From JAHECW01 sp964641415 (lineage in GTDB: Bacteria; Acidobacteriota; Thermoanaerobaculia; Thermoanaerobaculales; Sulfomarinibacteraceae): a DNA stretch of 64,000 nucleotides. The translations under genes were made by a program, and so were the position numbers. The notes beneath the pieces were generated by a model. That model was not told the origin of the DNA. It saw only the letters and a program-made list of their open reading frames with translations, and ran no database searches. The DNA lies in NCBI GenBank assembly GCA_964641415.1, contig CAZXMW010000007.1:67073-131072 (forward strand), written 5' to 3'. Of this stretch, positions 46,675 through 54,876 are shown piece by piece; the stretch's first letter is position 1; every line of letters starts with the position of its first letter.

Positions 46675-48915
46675 TTGAACACGACGACCAACCAACCTCA
46701 GAGCGCGAGCTCGGCCGCCGCCGTACCGGCCCGCACGTTCGGCACCTTTCTCGGGGTCTACACCCCGAGCGTGCTGACCATCCTCGGGCTCGTCATGTAC
46801 CTCCGTTTCGGCTGGGTGGTGGGGAATGTCGGGCTGCCCGTCACCCTGCTCATCGTCCTGATGGCGACCTCGATCACCGCAATCACGGCGCTCAGCGCAT
46901 CGGCCATCGCCACCAACATGCGGGTCGGGGTCGGCGGTGAGTACTACATGATTTCGCGCTCGCTCGGGCTCGAGTTCGGCGGCGCCATCGGCATTCCTCT
47001 GTTCCTGTGCCGCACGCTGTCGATCACCTTCTACTGCTTCGGCCTCGCGGAATCGCTGGTCGCCTTCTGGCCGGCGGCGTGGGGCGAGATCCCGGCGGCC
47101 TCGACCCAGCTCATCGCCGCCGGGTTCATCGTCGCAATCGTCGCGATCTCAGGCAAGAGCGCCGAGGTCGCCCTCAAGCTGCAGATTCCGATCATGATCG
47201 CGGTCGGGCTCAGCGTGCTCGCGCTCGCCGCGGGGGTGCTCACCGGCGGTTTCCACGCTCCCGAGGTCACACCGACCTACCGCACCTCACCCGAGAGCTT
47301 CTGGTACATCTTCGCGGTCTTCTTCCCGGCGGTCACAGGCTTCACCGCAGGAATCGGGATGTCGGGCGACCTCAGGGACCCGCGGAAGGCGATTCCGAGG
47401 GGCACGCTGCTCGCCGTCGGGACCGGCGCGCTGCTCTACCTGACGATCCCGGTGCTGCTCGCGGTCACCACCCGGGTCACGCCCGAGCAGCTCGCGGAAC
47501 CCGGCATCATCTGGATCGAGATCGCGGTGCTCGGCGCGTGGCTGGTGTTTCCCGGCGTGTGGGGCGCCATCCTGTCGTCGGCCTTCGGCAGCGCCCTCGG
47601 GGGGCCGCGGGTGCTCCAGTCGCTGTCTCGCGACGGGCTCGCGCCGGCGGTGCTCGGCCGGACCTCACGGACCGGCCAGCCGACCATCGCGACCTGGGTG
47701 GCGGGCGCCATCGCGCTCGCCGCCGTGGCCCTCGGCGGCCTCAACGCGGTGGCCCAGTTCGTCACCGTGCTCTTTCTCACCCTCTACGTCATGGTCAACC
47801 TCGCCGCGGCCCTCGAGAACCTGGTCGGCGACCCGTCCTACCGGCCGACCATCCGAGTGCCGTGGTCGATCTCCATGCTCGGCTCGCTCAGCGCCATCGC
47901 AGTCATGTTCCTCATCAGCCCCGTCGCCTGTGTCGCCGCGATCGTCCTCGAGGCCACCCTGTATTTCGTACTCAGGCGCCTGGTCCTGCGTCGGGAGTGG
48001 GGCGACGTTCGCGCCGGCATGTGGATCGCAGTCGCCCGCTTCGCCCTGCTCAAGCTGCGCTCGACTCGGACCGACCCGCGCAACTGGCGGCCCCACATCC
48101 TGCTGCTCGCCGGTGACCCTGCCAAGCGGCTCAATCTTGTTCGGCTCGCGAGCTGGTTCAACCAGGACCGGGGCATCGTCACGGTGTGCCAGCTGCTGAC
48201 CGGCGACCTGCGCAGCGCGAGCGTCGAGATCGACCGGGTTCGGGCCGAGATGGAGGCCGAGATCGACGACGCCGGCCTGACCGCCTTCTGCGAGGCCGAC
48301 GTGGTGCCGGACTTCGAGACCGGCGTGCTCGACATCGCCCAGGCGAGCGGCGTCGGCGAGCTCAGGACCAACACCGTCATGTTCGGCTGGTCCAAGGAGC
48401 GCGACCGACGCGCGTCGCAGATTCGGATCATGCGCGCGCTGGTCAATGCCGGCAGGAGCACGGTGATCAGCCGGATCCAGTGGGCCCACGAGCCCGGCCA
48501 GCAGAAGCGCATCGACCTGTGGTGGGGTGGGCTGCAGAACAACGGCGACCTCATGCTCCTGCTCGCCCACCTGCTGCGGCTCAACCCGGAGTGGTCCGAC
48601 GCCCGGCTCACGGTGCGCTCCATCGCCCGCTCCGAGGCCGAGCGTGACAGCCAGCACGCCGGGCTCGCCGAGCTGCTGTCGGAGAACCGCATCGACGCCG
48701 ACACCGAGGTCCTGTACGAGCCCGACACCAGCCGGGACGTCGCCGAGATCCTGCACCAGACGAGCGCGCGGGCCGACGTCGTCTTCCTCGGGTTGATGAT
48801 TCCCGCGTTCGGCGAGGAGGTTCGCTACGCCGAACGGCTCGAGCGGCTTGCCGCCGGGTTCAAGACCACCATCTTCGTCCGCAACGCCGGCCGATTCGCC
48901 GGCGATCTGCTGTGA
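46675..48915 (+). CDS. SLC12-type cation-chloride/amino-acid cotransporter
   Basis: The 746-residue membrane protein starts at TTG. About twelve helices fill residues 22-440, beginning FGTFLGVYTPSVLTILGLVM, the hallmark of the SLC12 (Na-K-Cl) branch of the APC superfamily. KSAEVALKLQIPIM and FFPAVTGFTAGIGMSGDL form the discontinuous helices. The C-terminal 290 residues are a soluble domain with universal-stress-like alternation (PHILLLAGDP, ADVVFLGLMIP), as in bacterial members. Possible -35/-10 boxes TTGCGC and TAGCGT lie at 46636 and 46660, only a few bases before the TTG, so the leader is very short. Its stop is 4 bases from the stop of the opposing YibE/F gene. Confidence 0.85.
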   Translation: MNTTTNQPQSASSAAAVPARTFGTFLGVYTPSVLTILGLVMYLRFGWVVGNVGLPVTLLIVLMATSITAITALSASAIATNMRVGVGGEYYMISRSLGLEFGGAIGIPLFLCRTLSITFYCFGLAESLVAFWPAAWGEIPAASTQLIAAGFIVAIVAISGKSAEVALKLQIPIMIAVGLSVLALAAGVLTGGFHAPEVTPTYRTSPESFWYIFAVFFPAVTGFTAGIGMSGDLRDPRKAIPRGTLLAVGTGALLYLTIPVLLAVTTRVTPEQLAEPGIIWIEIAVLGAWLVFPGVWGAILSSAFGSALGGPRVLQSLSRDGLAPAVLGRTSRTGQPTIATWVAGAIALAAVALGGLNAVAQFVTVLFLTLYVMVNLAAALENLVGDPSYRPTIRVPWSISMLGSLSAIAVMFLISPVACVAAIVLEATLYFVLRRLVLRREWGDVRAGMWIAVARFALLKLRSTRTDPRNWRPHILLLAGDPAKRLNLVRLASWFNQDRGIVTVCQLLTGDLRSASVEIDRVRAEMEAEIDDAGLTAFCEADVVPDFETGVLDIAQASGVGELRTNTVMFGWSKERDRRASQIRIMRALVNAGRSTVISRIQWAHEPGQQKRIDLWWGGLQNNGDLMLLLAHLLRLNPEWSDARLTVRSIARSEAERDSQHAGLAELLSENRIDADTEVLYEPDTSRDVAEILHQTSARADVVFLGLMIPAFGEEVRYAERLERLAAGFKTTIFVRNAGRFAGDLL

Positions 48916-48919
48916 GTCG

Positions 48920-50041
48920 TCAGCGATCAGCCTCCGGCGTTCGGCGCAGCCCGTAGAGCAATGCGCCGGTCAACGCGGTCAGCGGCGCGACTGCGACCAG
49001 ACCGAAGCTGCCGACGAAGACATTGAGGATCTCCGACGCGACGAAGTTGCGGTTGACGATCTGCTGCAGGCTGAGTCCCTGACCCATGAAGTTCATGAGC
49101 ATGGCGAGGTAGCCCCCCGAGTAGGCGAGGAGCAGGGTCGTGGTCATGGTACCGACCACGGAGCGTCCGACCGCCATGCCGGAGCCGAAGAGCTCGGCGA
49201 CGCCGAGCTCGGGCTTCTTGTGCCAGACCTCGTCGATGGAGGCGGCGATGTCCATGGCGAGATCCATGACCGCGCCCGAGCAGGCGACGAAGATCCCGGC
49301 GAGAAAGATCTCGGTCAGGTCGAGGTGCGGGAAGCCGCCGTAGAGCAGGGTCTCGGCAAACGGCCGCACGGCGCCGTGCAGGTGGAAGCCCGGCGAGAAC
49401 AGCTTGGCGAGCGCGCACGAGAGCAGCAGGCCGGCGAAGGACCCGAGGAACGCGGTTAGCCCCTTGCGGGTCGCGCCGCCGACGAGAAAGCTCACCGACG
49501 CGGTCAGCGCGGCAACCACGACCAGGGCCACCGGGATCGGGCTCAGGCCCTTGAGAAAGAGCGGAATCAGGACCTTCCACAGCATCAGCGCGGCGAACAG
49601 GAACGACAGCAGCGCCTTGACCCCGGTCCACCCGGCGACGGCGACGAGGAAGACGCAGAACAGGCCGATCAGAGCGAGCTCGTGGGTCAGGCGGTAGTAG
49701 CCCCTCGTGTAGGCCATGTGGACGCGGCCGTCGAGCAACCGGTACTCGACCAGAAGCTCGTCGTCCACCCGGTACATCTCGTCGAACTCGAGCTTGCCCG
49801 AGAGCGGGTTGACGACCCGCGCTTCAGCGCCGCGGTGGGGCCCGTCAAGCAGCAGTACCCGCAGATCCTGGGTCCCGGTCCGGACGATGAGATTCTGCCG
49901 GAGGTCGTCGTTGTCGACCTCGAGCACGCGTGCCTTGGCGAGATAGGACCCCCGGGTCCGGGCGCCCTCGAACCCCGTCGGCGTCACCAGCAGAACCAGG
50001 CAGCACACTGCGAAACAGGCAACGACGATGGTGTTTTTCAT
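48920..50041 (-). CDS. YibE/F-like integral membrane protein
   Basis: The 373-residue product has an N-terminal signal or anchor (MKNTIVVACFAVCCLVLLVT). A small beta domain outside the membrane (about 30-120, LAKARVLEVDNDDL) precedes about seven helices in the YibE/F family pattern (PF07907), including FVACSGAVMDLAMDIAASIDE and GSGMAVGRSVVGTMTTTLLLAY. Transport of an unknown solute is suggested for the family. It follows the alkaline phosphatase gene on the same strand, separated by a terminator hairpin. Confidence 0.8.
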   Translation of the reverse strand: MKNTIVVACFAVCCLVLLVTPTGFEGARTRGSYLAKARVLEVDNDDLRQNLIVRTGTQDLRVLLLDGPHRGAEARVVNPLSGKLEFDEMYRVDDELLVEYRLLDGRVHMAYTRGYYRLTHELALIGLFCVFLVAVAGWTGVKALLSFLFAALMLWKVLIPLFLKGLSPIPVALVVVAALTASVSFLVGGATRKGLTAFLGSFAGLLLSCALAKLFSPGFHLHGAVRPFAETLLYGGFPHLDLTEIFLAGIFVACSGAVMDLAMDIAASIDEVWHKKPELGVAELFGSGMAVGRSVVGTMTTTLLLAYSGGYLAMLMNFMGQGLSLQQIVNRNFVASEILNVFVGSFGLVAVAPLTALTGALLYGLRRTPEADR

Positions 50042-50080
50042 GATGACATCCTGCAGGAAGTCCGTGCGGGAAACGGGAAC

Positions 50081-50107
50081 GGGCAAGGGGCGAAACGCCC
50101 CTTGCCC
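50081..50107 (-). terminator. Hairpin terminator after the alkaline phosphatase gene
   Basis: A 12-bp perfect stem (GGGCAAGGGGCG with its complement) and a 3-base loop lie 32 bases after the phosphatase stop and 40 bases before the YibE/F start. The T run is poor on the minus strand, so read-through is likely. Confidence 0.7.
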
Positions 50108-50138
50108 TGGCTTGGCGAGCCGATTGTCGACCGCCGGT

Positions 50139-51743
50139 TCAGTTGTTGAACCTGACCTCCATGGCCCTGGCAAGCTTGTTGGCCACCCCGGTGTTCTCGT
50201 AGTAGCCGCCGAACTGGGCCGAGCGCACACCCATTGCGAGCACCGGAACCGGCACTGCGGTGTGGGAGTACGACGTCCAGGCCATGCCGGCACGGCGATT
50301 GAGAATGTGGGTCAGGCTGACGGTGAGCGGATCGTAGTAGCCGTAGAGCAGGGCGTCCTCCTCGTCCGGATTGGCGCTGGTGCCGTGGAAGGTCTTGTCG
50401 AATCCGTCCTCGACGAGCTGGATCTGGTAGTCGCTGAGGTCGTCCTCGGTATCGGGCGTGAGCCCGGCGCCGTCGATCCCGAAGTGGTCGAGGATGAGCT
50501 GCCACATCGCCTGATCGACATCGCTCGGGACCGTCCCGGCCTGTGCCTCGTAGTCGGTGACGACGACGCCCTCGAAGTCGTCATAGGCGATGTCCTGGTT
50601 CTTCAGCATCTCGAAGTAGGTCTCGTAGGCGGTACCGGCGAAGCCGAGGGTCATGCCGCCGCACTCGTGGTCGCCGGTGACCACGATCAGGGTCTCGGCG
50701 GGGTGGCGGCGGGCGAAGTGCACGGCCTCGTAGACCGCGTCGTCGAAGGCGATGGTGTCCTCGATGGCGGCGCGGGCGTCGTTGGCGTGGCACGCCCAGT
50801 CGATCTTGCCGCCCTCGACCATGAGGAAGAAGCCGTCGTCGTTGTCGCCGTCGTCGTACAGCAGCTCGATGGCCTTCTCGGTGAACTCGGCAAGCGAGAT
50901 CGAGCCGTCGTACATTTCGCCGGGGCCGTCGGCGCGCTTGCGGTTGAGCGCGTACGGAATGGCGTTGGAGCTGTCGCGATAGGGATTGACGGCAATGGCA
51001 CGCCCGGCGCCGGCGCGCAGCGCGTCGAACTCGGCGCGGGTGTCGGCGTAGACGAAGCCGTTGTCGGTGGCGGTCTGCTCGACGACCTGGTAGCGCTCGG
51101 CGTTGGACATGCCCGAATACTGGCTGCTCGTCCACTTGTTGACCCGGAAGCCGCCGCCGCCGAAGAAGTCGAAGTCGCCGTTCAGAAGCTGGAAACCGAT
51201 CTCCTCGTAGTTGTTCCGGCTTGAGGTGTGGGCGTAGAACACCGCCGGGGTGGCGTGATCGATGGACACGCTCGAAATGATGCCGACCTTCATGCCCTTC
51301 GCCTTGGCGAGTTCGGCAATGGTGGTGTAGGGCTTGGTCGCGTCGTCGTTCATCGCGATCACGCCGATGCCGGTTTTCTTGCCGCACGCGAGTGCGGTGC
51401 CCGCCGCCGCGGAGCCGGTGATGAACCGGTTGTTGGCGTAGGTCATCTGAATGCCCTGAACGTGCAGGTCGCTCATGAAGAGCCGGACCGCCTTCGGAGA
51501 GCTGAGCGACGCGTCGTCGCCCTGCAGGGCCGCGAGGTAGGCCTCGGTGGCGTGGATCTGTGGGCTGGCCATGCCGTCGCCGATCAAGTAGAAGACGTAC
51601 TTGGGCGGATTGGGCCAGGTCGCGTTCTTGACCTGCTTGAGGATGGCGTCTGGGTCGGCGGCGATGGCCGGCGCAGGCGCCGCGAGCAGCGCGACAAGGC
51701 CGGCCGAGACGGCGGCGACGATCAGGTTCTTGGACGATTTCAT
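50139..51743 (-). CDS. Secreted alkaline phosphatase
   Basis: The 534-residue product has a signal peptide (MKSSKNLIVAAVSAGLVALL, cleaved after AIA). Family motifs are YLIGDGM, the nucleophile segment FITGSAAAGTALACG (S111), VEGGKIDWACHAND, VVTGDHECGG and SYSHTAVPVPVLAMG. The residue before the nucleophile Ser is Gly rather than the Asp of the E. coli enzyme. It would release phosphate from monoesters in the periplasm using two zinc and one magnesium. AAGGAGGAGG precedes the ATG. It is divergent from a zinc uptake operon, which fits its metal need. Confidence 0.92.
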   Translation of the reverse strand: MKSSKNLIVAAVSAGLVALLAAPAPAIAADPDAILKQVKNATWPNPPKYVFYLIGDGMASPQIHATEAYLAALQGDDASLSSPKAVRLFMSDLHVQGIQMTYANNRFITGSAAAGTALACGKKTGIGVIAMNDDATKPYTTIAELAKAKGMKVGIISSVSIDHATPAVFYAHTSSRNNYEEIGFQLLNGDFDFFGGGGFRVNKWTSSQYSGMSNAERYQVVEQTATDNGFVYADTRAEFDALRAGAGRAIAVNPYRDSSNAIPYALNRKRADGPGEMYDGSISLAEFTEKAIELLYDDGDNDDGFFLMVEGGKIDWACHANDARAAIEDTIAFDDAVYEAVHFARRHPAETLIVVTGDHECGGMTLGFAGTAYETYFEMLKNQDIAYDDFEGVVVTDYEAQAGTVPSDVDQAMWQLILDHFGIDGAGLTPDTEDDLSDYQIQLVEDGFDKTFHGTSANPDEEDALLYGYYDPLTVSLTHILNRRAGMAWTSYSHTAVPVPVLAMGVRSAQFGGYYENTGVANKLARAMEVRFNN

Positions 51744-52064
51744 GACTGGGTTCCTCCTCCTTGGATCGCACTGGTTGACGACGGTCCGCCGTGGGGCGGA
51801 CCAGTGAGAGCTCGAGACCACGACAGCCGGGCCACGGGCCCGAACGGGATCGACGGTTGATGCATGTGCCGGTTGTAGGATGGGGCTGTGGACATCCCGA
51901 GAAGCGGTTACCAATTCTCAGTAAACAAACATCAGGGTTCCATTGATCTCAGTATTAATGAATCATTTGATCGATCCATCAAGCATTGTGTCAGTCAGCG
52001 GTCCAGGAGCGCTCGGGAAATATTTACTCCTTGACCCCGACCGCAAACCGACTATCTTTTTGAC
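51744..52064. other. AT-richer divergent control region, phosphatase and zinc importer
   Basis: These 321 bases lie between divergent starts. Bases from about 51890 to 52064 are clearly lower in GC than anything around them. An imperfect palindrome, TTGAT/ATCAA at 51967-51982, could be an operator. No coding region was found. A promoter for the zinc operon is at 52031-52058; none was clearly found for the phosphatase. Confidence 0.5.
52031..52058 (+). promoter_or_regulatory. Promoter of the zinc importer operon, possibly leaderless
   Basis: TTGACC (52031-52036), a 16-base spacer and TATCTT (52053-52058) place the start site about 7 bases later, at the A of the ATG at 52065. No Shine-Dalgarno sequence lies before that ATG, which fits a leaderless message. 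Confidence 0.55.
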
Positions 52065-52943
52065 ATGCGTCCAACCTTCATTCTGCTGATGGTCCTGATC
52101 GGGCTCGGTTGCGGCGTCGGCGACGACCCTGAGCCCACGTCGTCCATGGTCACGGTCGCCGCCAGCATCCCGCCGCACGCCTGGCTCATCGAGCGGATCG
52201 GCGGCGACCGGGTGACGGCGCACTGTCTGCTGCGCCCGGGCGAGAGCCCGACCACCCACCAGCCGAGCGACGCCCAGGTCAGCGTCGCGGCCTCGGCCCA
52301 GGTCCTCTTCCGTTGCGGCGTTCCCTTCGAGTCGGGCGCGTGGTTCCGCGCGCTCGAGGACACGCTCGATGTCGTCGATCTGCGCGACGGCGTCGCGACC
52401 CGGCGCATGGCGCATCACCACGACCACGCGGGGACGCATGGGCGCCACGACGACGGGATCGACCCGCACACCTGGCTCAGCCCATCCCGGCTCTCGGTGC
52501 AGGCGCGGACCGTGGCCGCCGTGCTGCAACGCCTCGATCCGGAGCACGATGACGAGTACGAGACGCGGCTCGAGGCCCTGCTCGACGACCTCGACGACCT
52601 CGACGCCCGGCTCGAAGAGTCGCTCGAGCCCTACCGCGGTCGATCCTTCGTCGTCTTCCACCCGTCGTGGGGCTACTTCGCCGACGACTACGGCCTCGAG
52701 CAGCTCGCCATCGAGATCGAGGGCAAGGAGCCGTCCGACGCGGAGCTGACCCGGATCCAGCAGCGGGCCCGGTCGCTCCAAGTCTCGGTCGTCTTCGTCC
52801 AACCCCAGATCGCGGGCCGCTCGGCCCAGGCCGTGGCCGAAGCGCTCGGCGCGCGGCTCGAGACCCTCGACCCGCTCGCACCCGACGTCATCGCCAACCT
52901 GCGCCAGGCTGCCGACGCCGTCGTCAGGGGCTTCGGTGGCTGA
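52065..52943 (+). CDS. znuA: Zinc/metal ABC transporter substrate-binding lipoprotein
   Basis: The 292-residue protein has a lipobox LGC near residue 16. It belongs to the cluster A-I metal binders (ZnuA/TroA). Likely ligands are His in TTHQPSD, His in DPHTWLSP, His in VFHPSWGYFADDY and a C-terminal Asp. A His/Asp-rich loop (MAHHHDHAGTHGRHDD, about 117-132) typical of zinc-specific members is present. It delivers zinc to the permease encoded two genes downstream. The next gene overlaps it by 8 bases. Confidence 0.9.
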   Translation: MRPTFILLMVLIGLGCGVGDDPEPTSSMVTVAASIPPHAWLIERIGGDRVTAHCLLRPGESPTTHQPSDAQVSVAASAQVLFRCGVPFESGAWFRALEDTLDVVDLRDGVATRRMAHHHDHAGTHGRHDDGIDPHTWLSPSRLSVQARTVAAVLQRLDPEHDDEYETRLEALLDDLDDLDARLEESLEPYRGRSFVVFHPSWGYFADDYGLEQLAIEIEGKEPSDAELTRIQQRARSLQVSVVFVQPQIAGRSAQAVAEALGARLETLDPLAPDVIANLRQAADAVVRGFGG

Positions 52944-53655
52944 CGGCGTCGCGATCCGAATCTCGGGCCTCGGGTTCCGATACCCGGGGCAGCGCGCCGA
53001 CGCGCTCGCGAACGTCGAGCTCGAGGTCACCGGCACCGAGTGGGTCGGCCTCCTCGGCCCCAACGGCGGCGGCAAGACCACACTGCTGCGCCTGCTGCTC
53101 GGTCAGCTGACGCCGCACCGGGGCCGGCTCGAGGTCCTGGGCGGCTCTCCGGCACGAACCTGCCGGCGCATCGGCTACGTCCCCCAGCACGATCGGATCG
53201 ACCCGTCGGTGCCCGCGTCCGTGCTCGACGTCGTGCTGCTCGGACGGCTGACCGGCTCGAGCTGGGGACCGCTGTTTGTGAGCAGCGACCGCGAGGCCGC
53301 TCTGGCCGCCCTCGACGAGACCGGCACCCGCGATCTTGCCGACCGGGCCTGGCGGACCCTGTCCGGAGGCCAGCGGCAGCGCGTGCTCATCGCCCGGGCG
53401 CTGTCGTCGCGGGCCGACCTGCTACTGCTCGACGAACCGACCACCGGGATCGACATCCACCGCGAGAAGGAGCTGCTCCGGCTTCTCGAACGGCTCAACC
53501 GGAGGCTGCCCATCGTCATGGTGAGCCACGACACCGCGCTGGTCACCCACCACATGAACCGGGCTCTGTGGGTCGATCGGACGGTGCGCGAGATCGAGCC
53601 CCGCGAGCTCGACCCGGACTCCCTCGAGCACCTGTTCCACGGAGAACGCTCGTGA
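52936..53655 (+). CDS. znuC: Zinc/metal ABC transporter ATPase
   Basis: The 239-residue protein starts at GTG inside the end of the binding-protein gene. It has Walker A GPNGGGKTT, signature LSGGQRQRV, Walker B LLLLDEPTTGID and the switch His in VSHD. Its length is normal for a ZnuC subunit. It powers import of zinc through the permease encoded by the next gene, which overlaps by 4 bases (GTGA). Confidence 0.93.
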   Translation: MADGVAIRISGLGFRYPGQRADALANVELEVTGTEWVGLLGPNGGGKTTLLRLLLGQLTPHRGRLEVLGGSPARTCRRIGYVPQHDRIDPSVPASVLDVVLLGRLTGSSWGPLFVSSDREAALAALDETGTRDLADRAWRTLSGGQRQRVLIARALSSRADLLLLDEPTTGIDIHREKELLRLLERLNRRLPIVMVSHDTALVTHHMNRALWVDRTVREIEPRELDPDSLEHLFHGERS

Positions 53656-54500
53656 CCCGGTTCTTCGCCGACGCGTCGGTCAACCCCTTTCTCTGGACCG
53701 GGCTGCTCGCCGGTCTCCTGGCGAGCGTCAGCTGCGGCATCGTCGGCGGCTACGTCGTCACCCGACGGCTGGTCTTCCTGTCCGGCGCCCTGGCTCACAT
53801 CGCGATCGGCGGCGTCGGCGCCGCGGTCTACCTCGCCACCACCCGGCCCGAGGTCTTCGGGTGGCTCAGACCGATCCACGGCGGACTCGCCGCCGCGGTC
53901 GCCTCGGCGCCCGTGCTCGCCTTCTTGTTCCACCGGGTTCGGGAGCGACTCGACACCATCGTCGGCGCGCTGTGGGCGGTCGGCATGTCCATCGGCATCC
54001 TGCTCATCAAGCTCACGCCCGGCTACCACACCGAGCTGATGAGCTACCTGTTCGGCAACATCAGCTTCGTCACCCGTGCCGACCTCGTGTTCCTGACCTG
54101 GTTGAGCGGCGCCGTGGTGGTCACCACCTTGGTGTTCCACCGGCGCTTCGTCGCCCTGTGTCTCGACTCCGAGCAGGCGGAGCTCCGCGGCATCCCGGTC
54201 CTCGCCACCGACATCGTGCTCTACCTGCTGATCGCCATCACCGTGATCGTGCTGACCCAGATCGTCGGGCTGATCCTGGTCATCGCGCTGCTCAGCCTGC
54301 CCGCGGCGATCGGCGCCCGGCTCGCGACCCGCTTCGGCCCCGCCATGACGGTCGCCTTTGCGGTGTCCGCCGTCGCCACCACCGTGCCCCGGGTCGCGGT
54401 CTACGGTTCGTCGGTCAGCCCCGAGGCGGCCATCGTCCTGTTCACTGCCGGGCTCTATCTCGTCGTCGTGCTGCTGCGCCGGTCGGTGGCCGCGCCGTAG
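53652..54500 (+). CDS. znuB: Zinc/metal ABC transporter permease
   Basis: The 282-residue protein has about eight hydrophobic helices and the ABC-3 family (PF00950) segments GGYVVTRRLVFLSGALAHIAIGG and SEQAELRGIP. It starts at GTG overlapping the ATPase stop. It forms the membrane channel of the zinc importer. No Zur gene lies nearby in the window. Confidence 0.9.
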   Translation: MTRFFADASVNPFLWTGLLAGLLASVSCGIVGGYVVTRRLVFLSGALAHIAIGGVGAAVYLATTRPEVFGWLRPIHGGLAAAVASAPVLAFLFHRVRERLDTIVGALWAVGMSIGILLIKLTPGYHTELMSYLFGNISFVTRADLVFLTWLSGAVVVTTLVFHRRFVALCLDSEQAELRGIPVLATDIVLYLLIAITVIVLTQIVGLILVIALLSLPAAIGARLATRFGPAMTVAFAVSAVATTVPRVAVYGSSVSPEAAIVLFTAGLYLVVVLLRRSVAAP

Positions 54501-54594
54501 CCCGAAGCTCTCATGCAGCTTTGTCGCGAGGCCGGCGAACCAAACCTGGAAGAGATCGCGCAACGCCGTGCGTTCCCTTGTTATGGTTCCGGTT

Positions 54595-54780
54595 ATGAAC
54601 CCCAACGATCAACAGACGCGCGCCCACGACGACGCGGTACGACGGGGCCAGGACCGCTACACAGATCCCGAAACCGGCGCCCGCGTCTTCACCGAGCTGT
54701 TCCATCACCGACGCGGCTTCTGCTGCGGATCGATGTGCCGGCACTGCCCGTTCGACCACGCCAACGTCGCGTCCTTCTAG
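54595..54780 (+). CDS. Small Cys-rich DUF5522-like protein
   Basis: The 61-residue protein ends with GFCCGSMCRHCPFDHANV, matching the short DUF5522 family (CCG..CRHCP). Four Cys and neighbouring His could bind zinc or iron-sulfur. Function is unknown. The ATG at 54595 gives MNPNDQQTRA; an in-frame ATG four codons upstream is possible. It follows the zinc importer by 94 bases and may be co-transcribed with it. Confidence 0.75.
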   Translation: MNPNDQQTRAHDDAVRRGQDRYTDPETGARVFTELFHHRRGFCCGSMCRHCPFDHANVASF

Positions 54781-54876
54781 CCCCGCGACCTCTGCGGCGA
54801 CACCAGCTAAAATCAATGATTGAGCAGACTTGCAAAATGCAAAGAAAATTGGGCGGTGGTACGCTGCCCACTGCTC

